Part shown: piece after piece, positions 6,686 to 13,591 of the stretch
Numbering within the stretch: the stretch's first letter is position 1
Layout: each line of letters starts with the position of its first letter
Source: CAZUVQ01 sp964623915
Lineage (GTDB): Bacteria > Bacillota > Clostridia > UMGS1883 > UMGS1540
DNA length: 27,398 bases
NCBI GenBank assembly: GCA_964623915.1
Contig: CAZUVQ010000009.1
Coordinates: forward strand, 1-27,398
Reading direction: 5' to 3'
The notes under the pieces: model-generated
Seen by the model: the letters and a program-made list of their open reading frames with translations, nothing else
What the model was told of the DNA's origin: nothing
Databases searched by the model: none
Position numbers and translations under genes: made by a program

Positions 6686-8767
6686 TTAGTTAAATATTGA
6701 AAATGCCACGAACAGTGTTGACATAAGAGATGCAACCAGTGACACCACAGTAATCTGTGTGTTTATGGAAGGACCAGCAGTATCTTTGAAGGGGTCACCA
6801 ACAGTATCGCCAACAACGGCAGCTTTGTGTGCGTCTGAACCTTTTCCGCCTTCATTGCCTGATTCGATATATTTTTTAGCGTTATCCCAAAGGCCGCCTG
6901 CATTTGACATAAACAATGCGAGGAGAAGACCTGTTGCGATGTTACCGAGAAGGAAACCACCGATAGCTGAAACACCACCGATAAAGCCAACCAATAGTGT
7001 TGCTATGATAGTCATAAGACCTGCTGGAATTAATTCCTTCAAAGCACCGGTTGTAGCTATATCAATACATTTATTATATTCGGGTACAACGCCTTCTTTG
7101 CCCTCACGAAGACCTTTAATGGTATTGAACTGTCTGTGAATTTCCGCAACCATTCTCTGTGCGTTTTTATCAACGCCGAGGATGAGCATGGCGGAGAAGA
7201 CCGCTGGAATTGAAGCTCCTACGAGAATGCCGAAAAATACAGTTGGATTCATAATGTCAAAACCTGTTATTATTTCTCTGCCGTAAGATAGTAGAGCTAC
7301 GTTTACTTCTGCCATATATGCGCCAAGTAATGATATAACAGTAAGACCGGCAGCACCTATTGCAAAACCTTTTGTTACAGCCTTAACTGTATTACCTGCA
7401 CTGTCAAGCTCATCTGTGATTGCGACTATATCGTCACCTAAGTTACCCATTTCAGCAAGTCCCCTTGCATTATCAACAATAGGACCGAAAGCATCGTTGC
7501 TTATAATCATACCAACTATTGATAACATACCAACAGCTGCCATTGAAATACCAAACATTGCATAGCCGGTTCCGAGTGGTTCGCAAATTTTGAAAGCAGC
7601 AAGTGCTGAAACTGCAATACCAACCATTGCGGGAAGTGATGAAACAAAACCATACGCAACACCTGAAAGTATTGTGAAAGCAGGGCCTGATTTTGAAGCA
7701 TGAGCAACCTTTTTTACAATTGGCTTGCTGTCATCTGTAAAGTAGTCCGTAGTGATACCAATTATAACACCAACCAGAAGACCAATTGTTGAAGCACCCC
7801 ATATACGCCATTCAAAACCATCAATTAAAACTGTTGCCATAGCTGTCATTACAATAAATACAGCAGTTGTTACATAAGTAGAAGAATTCAATGCTTTTGT
7901 AGGATTGCCATGTTTGCCTATACGTGCAGTTGCAATACCAATAATTGAAGCAATCAGGCCAAGAGCGGCATAACAAAATACCATTGCGGAATTTATAAGG
8001 TTATTACTCATTGGAGCTGCAATAACAAGAGCAGATGTCATAGCGGCAACATTTGAGTCAAATAAATCAGCACCCATACCTGCTACGTCACCAACATTAT
8101 CACCAACGTTATCGGCAATAACAGCAGGGTTTCGGGGGTCATCCTCAGGAATACCAAGTTCAACCTTCCCTGTAAGGTCAGCACTGATGTCGGCAGTTTT
8201 TGTAAAGATTCCGCCGCCTGCCTTTGCAAACAATGCAAGAGAGCTTGCACCAAAGGAGAAACCGAGTAGTATTGTCGCATCTCCCACTATCATGAGAACA
8301 GCGGCAACACCGAGAAGACTGAATCCTACAACAGCAAGACCCATAACTGCGCCGCCTCTGAAGCCAATTAAGAACGAAGGTTTAATGCCTTTCTTTGCGG
8401 CTTCGGCAGTACGCGAGTTTGCTAATGTAGCAACTATAATACCAATTTTACCTGCTATAGCAGATAATGTTGTTCCGGCAATATAAGCAATTGCCATAGA
8501 TAAGTTTCTGAGAATATCACCTTGCCATATCGGTGAGGGGAGCAGCACAAAAATTACAACTGCGGCAACGCCGGCAAAAACAGCAAGTATTCTATACTCT
8601 TTTCTTATAAAGGTATTAGCACCTGCTTTGATAAGAGCAGAAACCTCCATAATTTTTTTGTTTTCGGTTTTTTGCTTTTTTACCCAAAGGTGTAGATATG
8701 CAGCAAACGCAAATGCGATTACAACTGCAAAGAATGAGATTAAGTACATTAAAGATAGCTGGTTCAT
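6686..8767 (-). CDS. hppA: Membrane-bound ion-pumping pyrophosphatase
   Basis: A 693-residue membrane protein with about 16 hydrophobic segments that hydrolyses pyrophosphate and pumps H+ or Na+. Signature motifs are present: GIPEDDPRNPAVIADNVGDNVGDVAGMGADLF (here quoted as PEDDPRNPAV and DNVGDNVGDVAGMGADLF), and near the C-terminus SDAHKAAVVGDTVGDPFKDTAGP. The K+-site segment reads GNTVKAVTKG. Lys and Thr at these positions mark K+-independent enzymes, which in characterised cases pump H+. The segment after GADLF has Asp where most bacterial enzymes have Glu (DLFES). I prefer the ATG at 8767; an in-frame TTG at 8821 has no ribosome site. It heads the group with oadB. Confidence 0.94.
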   Translation of the reverse strand: MNQLSLMYLISFFAVVIAFAFAAYLHLWVKKQKTENKKIMEVSALIKAGANTFIRKEYRILAVFAGVAAVVIFVLLPSPIWQGDILRNLSMAIAYIAGTTLSAIAGKIGIIVATLANSRTAEAAKKGIKPSFLIGFRGGAVMGLAVVGFSLLGVAAVLMIVGDATILLGFSFGASSLALFAKAGGGIFTKTADISADLTGKVELGIPEDDPRNPAVIADNVGDNVGDVAGMGADLFDSNVAAMTSALVIAAPMSNNLINSAMVFCYAALGLIASIIGIATARIGKHGNPTKALNSSTYVTTAVFIVMTAMATVLIDGFEWRIWGASTIGLLVGVIIGITTDYFTDDSKPIVKKVAHASKSGPAFTILSGVAYGFVSSLPAMVGIAVSALAAFKICEPLGTGYAMFGISMAAVGMLSIVGMIISNDAFGPIVDNARGLAEMGNLGDDIVAITDELDSAGNTVKAVTKGFAIGAAGLTVISLLGAYMAEVNVALLSYGREIITGFDIMNPTVFFGILVGASIPAVFSAMLILGVDKNAQRMVAEIHRQFNTIKGLREGKEGVVPEYNKCIDIATTGALKELIPAGLMTIIATLLVGFIGGVSAIGGFLLGNIATGLLLALFMSNAGGLWDNAKKYIESGNEGGKGSDAHKAAVVGDTVGDPFKDTAGPSINTQITVVSLVASLMSTLFVAFSIFN

Positions 8768-8834
8768 AAAATAAACGCCAAGCCTTTCCATATATATTTT
8801 CGGTATTTTGCCCGTTTTCAAATAAAATAATCCA

Positions 8835-8895
8835 CATCAAACAGCATGCCACTTATCATTAAAAATCAAAATAATAAGTGCTGTTTGTGTTGATG
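8835..8895 (-). promoter_or_regulatory. Stem-loop between the response regulator gene and hppA
   Basis: CAAACAG (8838-8844) pairs with CTGTTTG (8881-8887), and CACTTAT (8850-8856) with ATAAGTG (8874-8880), with a five-base bulge between the two stems; a CATC/GATG pair may extend the base. No U-tract follows on the minus strand, so it is either a weak end signal for the regulator transcript or a structured hppA leader. The rest of 8768-9008 is AT-rich with no ORF. Confidence 0.4.
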
Positions 8896-9008
8896 ATTAA
8901 TGTAATGAAATAAAACGTTTTAAACCCGATTTGTAATCAATTGTATCAAAAATAAAATTAAGAATGTATATATATTATTCCCATAGTATTAAAATACCAT
9001 TAAGATTG

Positions 9009-9713
9009 TCATATTTTACTTGCTTGGACCATTCTATAACCAATACCTACATGAGTTTGAATATATTTATATTTACTATTTGTTTCTATTTTTTTACGTA
9101 GTGTTGTCATAAAAACGCGAAGTGAAGCAATATCATTATCCCAGGCGCTGCCCCAGATTTCCTTTGTTATGTATGTGTGAGTTAAAACCTTACCCACATT
9201 CTTTGCAAGAAGGCATAAAAGCCTATATTCAATTGGAGTAAGATGCAGTTCATTATCGTTTATACACACACAACCGGCAGCGAGATCTATTAGTAGTTCA
9301 CCATTTATAAATTCCGAGCTGTTCATACCATCCGATGTTTGCATATAAGTAAGACGCCTTAAAACTACTCGAAGCCTTGCAAGCAATTCATTAGGTGAAA
9401 ACGGTTTAGTAATGTAGTCATCAGCACCCGCATCAAGGGCATCTACAATGTCCCTATCTTTATTTCTTTCACTGACGACGATTATGGGCATGCTTGACCA
9501 GGACCTTATCTTCCTTATTATAGTAATACCTTCCACGTCGGGAAGAACTGTTTCCAAAAGTATAACATCCGGCTTTTGTGAAACTACTTCAAGCAAAGCT
9601 TTGGTACCTGTCTCAGCCGTATGGTATTTGTAATTTTGTGTTTCCATTGTAATCCCTATCAAGCTGCGCATGGCAGGGTCATTATCTGCTATTAAAATGA
9701 AAGGTTTGTTCAT
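9009..9713 (-). CDS. OmpR/KdpE-type response regulator with atypical receiver
   Basis: A 234-residue regulator with an N-terminal receiver domain and a C-terminal winged helix (LTPIEYRLLCLLAKNVGKVLTH as LTPIEYRLLCLL then GKVLTH; TLRKKIE; THVGIGYRM). Its closest type is KdpE. The receiver is unusual. The phosphoacceptor position holds Glu54 (VILLETVLPDVEG) where the family has Asp, and the acidic pocket reads ADND, with Asn in place of the second Asp. Ser (VVSER) and the conserved Lys (TKPF) are kept. It may therefore be active without phosphorylation. No histidine kinase gene is adjacent. It is divergent from the uracil-type permease gene and shares with it a region holding TTAACA repeats. 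The start has GGAGG. Confidence 0.93.
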   Translation of the reverse strand: MNKPFILIADNDPAMRSLIGITMETQNYKYHTAETGTKALLEVVSQKPDVILLETVLPDVEGITIIRKIRSWSSMPIIVVSERNKDRDIVDALDAGADDYITKPFSPNELLARLRVVLRRLTYMQTSDGMNSSEFINGELLIDLAAGCVCINDNELHLTPIEYRLLCLLAKNVGKVLTHTYITKEIWGSAWDNDIASLRVFMTTLRKKIETNSKYKYIQTHVGIGYRMVQASKI

Positions 9714-9755
9714 TGATTTAACCTCCTGAGAATTTTACATGAACGAGCAATTATT

Positions 9756-9784
9756 AGTTTATCACAGAATAAAATCTTTTTCAA
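9756..9784 (-). promoter_or_regulatory. Promoter of the atypical response regulator
   Basis: Minus-strand TTGAAA (9779-9784) and TAAACT (9756-9761) with a 17-base spacer, about 40 bases before the ATG. The -10 box is only four of six to consensus. Confidence 0.5.
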
Positions 9785-9823
9785 TAAATAATGGAATATT
9801 TAAGAGGATCATCATATGCAATA

Positions 9824-9860
9824 TTAACAAGAAATTAACAAAATATGTAAATTCTTAACA
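9824..9860. promoter_or_regulatory. TTAACA direct repeats (PhoP-box-like operator)
   Basis: TTAACA occurs at 9824-9829, 9835-9840 and 9855-9860. The first two are exactly five bases apart, the 11-bp phase used by OmpR/PhoB-family regulators. The hexamer and spacing match the Bacillus subtilis PhoP consensus. The site lies between the divergent response regulator and permease promoters, so it is a candidate target of one of the two local regulators. Binding is inferred. Confidence 0.45.
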
Positions 9861-9870
9861 TATATTTTAA

Positions 9871-9899
9871 TATACAAAAGGGTTTTGGTTTGATATAAT
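9871..9899 (+). promoter_or_regulatory. Promoter of the permease gene
   Basis: TATACA (9871-9876), 17 bases, TATAAT (9894-9899). It starts 10 bases downstream of the TTAACA repeats and gives a leader of about 100 AT-rich bases. I recognise no purine or PRPP riboswitch in that leader. Confidence 0.55.
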
Positions 9900-10004
9900 A
9901 AAAAAAATATGTTTTTTTCGAGCTGATTATAAAGTTTAATTTTTTTTTGCGTATTGCCGGCTAAAAAAATATAATAAATCAAAAAAACGAAGGAGAGATG
10001 AAAA

Positions 10005-11426
10005 TTGAAAAAAACAGAAAAGGTCATCGGGTATTTGCCTGATGAGAAACCAACCACCTGGAAGCTGATTCTCTATGCTCTGCAGCAGGTTATCGTAATG
10101 TTTCCCGCAACAATTACAGTAGCTTTGATAACAGGTTTTCAGGTATCAACAACAATTTTTGCCAGTGGTCTTGCAACACTTTGCTTTATTTTGATTACCG
10201 GCAAAAAAATACCTCTTTACTACGGTTCCAGCTTTGCTTACCTTACCGCTATCGCAAGCCTTGTAGCAGCTAAGGGTACAGCCGAACAATTAGCATCATT
10301 TGCTGATACAAAAATTCTGCCTGCCGAACTGATTTCATATGCTCAGTTTGGTATTATTATGTCAGGACTTGTTTCAATAGCCGCCGGTCTAATTATAAAA
10401 TATGCAGGACGTAATGCGGTTGAAAAAATATTGCCGCCTGCTATAACAGGTTCAATTGCAATGATAATAGGGCTTTCACTTGCAGGTAATGCACTTTTAG
10501 ATGCTGCCCCTTCAGCAGATGGAGCAGGTATTCTTGCAACAAATTGGGTTTGGGGTGTTTCTCTTATCACATTGTTTTCAACAATTATCTATACAAGATA
10601 TCTAAAAGGCTTTTTAGGTCAGCTTCCTCTCCTTTTGGGTGCTTTTACAGGTTGTGCAGCGGCAGCGTTATTATATGCCTTCTCAGGTGGAGAAATGAGC
10701 CTTTTCCGTGCAATGCCTGAGGCTGCTTTGAGTAGTTCTTTGTGGAGAAGCGGTATTTTTGCAGTTCCTGCATTTACACTTCCTAAAGTTTCTCTTGAAG
10801 CTGTTATTGCAATCATGCCCATAGCTATTGCAACAATCCCCGAATCAACAGCACACATTTATCAGCTTGATATTTATGTGAATGATGTTGCAAGGCAGAA
10901 AAATAAAAAAATGAAATACAGCCTTGCAGATATGCTTGACAGAAATCTCATAGGTGATGGTATCTGTGATATGATTTCTGGTTTTGTAGGCGGACCTGCC
11001 GGTACAAATTATGGTGAAAATATCAGTACAATGGCAATTACAAAGGTATTTTCAGTTCCCGTTTTAATAGTTGCCGCCATTATTGCAATGCTCATATCAT
11101 TCTTTACACCATTAGTTCAGGTGATATACGGAATTCCTCTGGCTGTTATCGGCGGTCTTGAAATATATCTTTTCGGTGCAATTGCCGCTCAGGGTATTGC
11201 AATTATGATTGACAAAAAAGTTGATATGTTCAGTTCAAAAAATATTGCTGTTATAGCTACCATAATGGTTATTGGTCTTGGCGGTCAATATGCTTTCGGC
11301 GGTAATATTCCCTTCTTCGGAATTAATGTTCCCTGTATTGCCGGTGCTGCAATTTTTGGTATTATATTAAACGCTCTTTTAAGTATAGGAGAGAAAAAAG
11401 CAGTTGTCGTTGAAGATGAATTGTAA
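10005..11426 (+). CDS. NCS2-family uracil/xanthine-type permease
   Basis: A 473-residue polytopic transporter of the NCS2 (nucleobase:cation symporter-2) family. It shows the family landmarks: QQVIVMFPATITVALITGF near the start (Q-x-x-x-M-F-P helix), PPAITGSIAMIIGLSLAG, the substrate-site segment TIPESTAHIYQLD, and GGPAGTNYGENISTMAITKVFS, which resembles the TTYGENIGxxxxT motif of UraA. Within NCS2 the TTYGEN-like motif points to uracil rather than purines. The IPES-T-AH segment differs from the usual EHIGH of UraA, so the substrate is uncertain. The start is TTG at 10005, seven bases after AGGAGAG; the ATG at 9998 is out of frame. It stands between two orphan response regulators. Confidence 0.9.
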   Translation: MKKTEKVIGYLPDEKPTTWKLILYALQQVIVMFPATITVALITGFQVSTTIFASGLATLCFILITGKKIPLYYGSSFAYLTAIASLVAAKGTAEQLASFADTKILPAELISYAQFGIIMSGLVSIAAGLIIKYAGRNAVEKILPPAITGSIAMIIGLSLAGNALLDAAPSADGAGILATNWVWGVSLITLFSTIIYTRYLKGFLGQLPLLLGAFTGCAAAALLYAFSGGEMSLFRAMPEAALSSSLWRSGIFAVPAFTLPKVSLEAVIAIMPIAIATIPESTAHIYQLDIYVNDVARQKNKKMKYSLADMLDRNLIGDGICDMISGFVGGPAGTNYGENISTMAITKVFSVPVLIVAAIIAMLISFFTPLVQVIYGIPLAVIGGLEIYLFGAIAAQGIAIMIDKKVDMFSSKNIAVIATIMVIGLGGQYAFGGNIPFFGINVPCIAGAAIFGIILNALLSIGEKKAVVVEDEL

Positions 11427-11476
11427 ATCTTAACAAAAAATTTATAGCGACTACCATCTTCTTAATGTTTTATTAG

Positions 11477-11505
11477 TTTACAACTATATACATATATGGT
11501 AGAAT
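11477..11505 (+). promoter_or_regulatory. Promoter upstream of the symporter remnant and second regulator
   Basis: TTTACA (11477-11482), 17 bases, TAGAAT (11500-11505), each five of six to consensus. It would transcribe the symporter stub and the second regulator, giving a leader of about 220 bases before that gene. Confidence 0.55.
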
Positions 11506-11550
11506 TCAATTATCTATTGATAGAGTGCGAAGAAGGAGCTCCCGACATAA

Positions 11551-11715
11551 TATTCAATAATCCGCAACAAATTCAGAGGAGGAGTATTTGATATTTATGA
11601 ATTGCTGCCTGCTTTTATATTCTCATGTATCTGCATCGTTGCGGTTTCACTTCTGACCAAAGAACCATCCGAAGAAATATACAGGGAATATGACGAAGTG
11701 GTAAATAATATATAA
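11551..11715 (+). pseudogene. 3' remnant of a PutP-like sodium/solute symporter gene
   Basis: An open frame of 54 codons with no usable start and a TAA immediately upstream (11548-11550). It reads RGGVFDIYELLPAFIF, then CICIVAVSLLTKEPSEEI, then YREYDEVVNNI and stop. This matches the last helix and tail of SSS-family sodium:proline symporters (typical pattern GGxFxLYEIxPGF, then xxVSLLTKxPSxEI, then EFDxVV). About 90 percent of the gene is missing. The stub ends 18 bases before the second response regulator and follows a good promoter. An internal deletion of a former symporter-regulator operon is the simplest explanation. Confidence 0.65.
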
Positions 11716-11733
11716 TTTTTTTGGGAGAATGAG

Positions 11734-12438
11734 ATGGGAATCAGGGATAAGATTTTAGTTGTTGAAGACGATAAGAGCATAAGCCATTTTTTATGCTCAA
11801 TACTTGAAGCAAATGGATATAATCATCTCACCGCATATGACGGAAAGAAAGCATATGCGCTTATCTCATCCCATTGTCCTGACTTGATTTTGCTTGACTT
11901 AGGGTTACCTGATATAGATGGGCTTGAAATAATAAAAATGGTGCGTGAATGGACAACTACGCCGATAATTGTAGTGTCATCCCGCATACGTGAGAAGGAC
12001 AAGGTTGAAGCACTGGATTGTGGGGCTGATGACTATATAACAAAACCTTTCGGCACAGCTGAACTTTTGGCACGCATCAGAACTGCCATGAGGCATACAC
12101 GGTTTGCTGTATTGAACAGAGAAGTTGCAATAAACGGCAGATATTGCGTTGGCGGCCTTGTAATTGATTACGATAAATACAGAGTATTTATAGACGGAAA
12201 TGATGCCAATTTAACGCAAAATGAGTATAAGCTTGTTGCGTTATTAGGTAAGTTCGCAGGTAAAGTGCTCACATATGATTTTATTATTCGTGAGATTTGG
12301 GGGCCTATTCAAAAAAATGACAATCAGATTCTGCGTGTAAATATGGCAAATATAAGAAGAAAAATTGAACAAACCCCGTCACAACCTCAATATATAATAA
12401 CTGAAGCAGGAGTAGGATACAGGATGATTGATGGGTAA
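11734..12438 (+). CDS. KdpE-like response regulator (canonical receiver)
   Basis: A 234-residue OmpR-family regulator most like KdpE. The receiver has the normal acidic pair (VVEDDKS), phosphoacceptor Asp (LILLDLGLPDIDG), Ser (VVSSR) and Lys (ITKPF). The winged helix shows LTQNEYKLVALLGKFAGKVLTY and ends with AGVGYRM (both quoted in part). GGGAGA precedes the ATG. It is clearly paralogous to the regulator at 9009-9713: same length, the same ALDxGADDYITKPFxxxELLAR stretch and the same C-terminal pattern. No kinase or kdpFABC genes are nearby, so its partner must be elsewhere. It probably once followed the symporter whose stub lies upstream. An inverted-repeat element begins directly after its stop. 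Confidence 0.93.
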   Translation: MGIRDKILVVEDDKSISHFLCSILEANGYNHLTAYDGKKAYALISSHCPDLILLDLGLPDIDGLEIIKMVREWTTTPIIVVSSRIREKDKVEALDCGADDYITKPFGTAELLARIRTAMRHTRFAVLNREVAINGRYCVGGLVIDYDKYRVFIDGNDANLTQNEYKLVALLGKFAGKVLTYDFIIREIWGPIQKNDNQILRVNMANIRRKIEQTPSQPQYIITEAGVGYRMIDG

Positions 12439-12439
12439 T

Positions 12440-12701
12440 AGGGGCTGTGACAAAATGCACCGACCGCGCAAAGAAGCAAAAGCTTGAAAATACGGTATTT
12501 TTAGACGTTCTCAAGTTCAAAAATTCATTAAAGTTTGGTAGGAAATCTGGAAAATACAGATTTCCTCTTTATTTTTTCTTTGCGCTATGAACAAACTTCA
12601 CCTCTCGACGTACTTATGTACGCCTTCGGGCAAGGGCTTACAGGGCTTATGCCCTTTCAGCCTTCAGTTTGTCCATTCTGCACTATTTTGTCACAGCTCC
12701 T
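12440..12701. mobile_element. MITE-like inverted-repeat element, about 262 bp
   Basis: Terminal inverted repeats AGGGGCTGTGACAAAAT (12440-12456) and ATTTTGTCACAGCTCCT (12685-12701) match at 16 of 17 positions. Inside are nested inverted repeats: GCGCAAAGAA / TTCTTTGCGC, a perfect GGAAATCTG / CAGATTTCC hairpin (12541-12549 / 12557-12565) followed by a T-rich run, and CGTAC / GTACG. There is no ORF of significance. It fills the gap between two convergent genes and starts two bases after the regulator stop codon. I could not see a target-site duplication. The family of the source transposon is not known to me. Confidence 0.65.
12541..12579 (+). terminator. Hairpin acting as terminator for the KdpE-like gene
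   Basis: Nine-bp perfect stem GGAAATCTG / CAGATTTCC with a seven-base loop, followed by TCTTTATTTTTTCTT on the plus strand. It lies inside the MITE-like element, which seems to supply the terminator. Confidence 0.5.
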
Positions 12702-12711
12702 TTAGTATACA

Positions 12712-13473
12712 TTAAATCTGATTATTTGCCGTTATAAAGTGTTTTGGGGAAACGCCGTATCGCTTTTTGAACATTTTTGAAAAATTAAAGACATCATGAT
12801 AACCACACAGCTGTGCTGCTTCTGATACATTGCTACCGTTTTCAAGAAAACCCAAAGCCTTGTTAAGCCTGATATTTATAATGTAATCCTGTACTGATTC
12901 ATGCATTTTTTCTTTGAAAATTTTCGAGAAGTAAGTTCTTTCAAGCTTTAACATTTCAGCCATTGATTGAACGCTTAAATCATTTGCATAATTGAAATTT
13001 ATGTAATCGCATACCTGCCTGACATAATCTTTTCTCGGCTTGCCTATTGAGTCAAAAAGCTCACAATATATTTCAAAAAGCTTTGCTGTCAGAAATTCTT
13101 CCTTGCAGTTTGTAAAACCTTGGCAAAGCAAAATATCATAAAACAACCTGCTTTTCATTTCAAAAACATAAGGCAGGCTGTCAAATTTTTCTGATAGTGT
13201 TCCGTCAAAACCAATCCAAATATATTCCCAGGGCTCACTATAATCTGCCTGATAATATGTTTGTTCTTCCGGTTTTATCAGAAATACCTGTCCGCTTCTT
13301 AAAGTATATGTGTTTTCATTGCATTTATACACACCACATCCGCTTTTTATATAATGCAGAAGATAATATTCTCTGACAGACGGGCCGTAAGAGTGACCTG
13401 CCTCACATTTTTCATAGCCTGTTATAAGCGGATTTAATTCTTTAAAGCCTTTATTTACAATTAAATTATACAT
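12712..13473 (-). CDS. AraC-family transcriptional regulator
   Basis: A 253-residue AraC/XylS regulator. The N-terminal half is a cupin-like sugar-sensing domain (YYLLHYIKSGCGVY, then LRSGQVFLIKPEEQTYYQAD as the beta-barrel core). The C-terminal 100 residues hold two helix-turn-helix motifs: LSVQSMAEMLKLERTYFSKIFKE and VSEAAQLCGYHDVFNFSKMFKKRYGVSP, with the family end motif FSKMFKKRYGVSPKHF. It is divergent from the GH4 alpha-galactosidase gene, and the two promoters abut, so it most likely controls that gene in response to an alpha-galactoside, much as MelR controls melA. It has a strong AAGGAGG site before the ATG. Confidence 0.93.
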   Translation of the reverse strand: MYNLIVNKGFKELNPLITGYEKCEAGHSYGPSVREYYLLHYIKSGCGVYKCNENTYTLRSGQVFLIKPEEQTYYQADYSEPWEYIWIGFDGTLSEKFDSLPYVFEMKSRLFYDILLCQGFTNCKEEFLTAKLFEIYCELFDSIGKPRKDYVRQVCDYINFNYANDLSVQSMAEMLKLERTYFSKIFKEKMHESVQDYIINIRLNKALGFLENGSNVSEAAQLCGYHDVFNFSKMFKKRYGVSPKHFITANNQI

Positions 13474-13495
13474 ATGTAATCCTCCTTAAAACAAC

Positions 13496-13525
13496 ATTAT
13501 AACATATAATACACACATAAATCAA
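13496..13525 (-). promoter_or_regulatory. Promoter of the AraC regulator gene
   Basis: Minus-strand TTGATT (13520-13525), 18 bases, TATAAT (13496-13501). Its -35 box touches the -35 box of the opposite galactosidase promoter at 13526. Confidence 0.6.
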
Positions 13526-13554
13526 TTGAAAATATAAAGTAATTATTTTATAAT
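13526..13554 (+). promoter_or_regulatory. Promoter of the alpha-galactosidase gene
   Basis: TTGAAA (13526-13531), 17 bases, TATAAT (13549-13554), about 31 bases of leader before the GTG start. No obvious AraC half-site repeat is visible. Confidence 0.65.
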
Positions 13555-13591
13555 AAATAATAAGAATAAACTTTAATAGGGGGTAATCTAA

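Noticed and set aside
9998..10042. Short ATG frame overlapping the permease start
   Set aside because: It begins at the end of the ribosome site and ends after 14 codons; the TTG at 10005 has the correct spacing.
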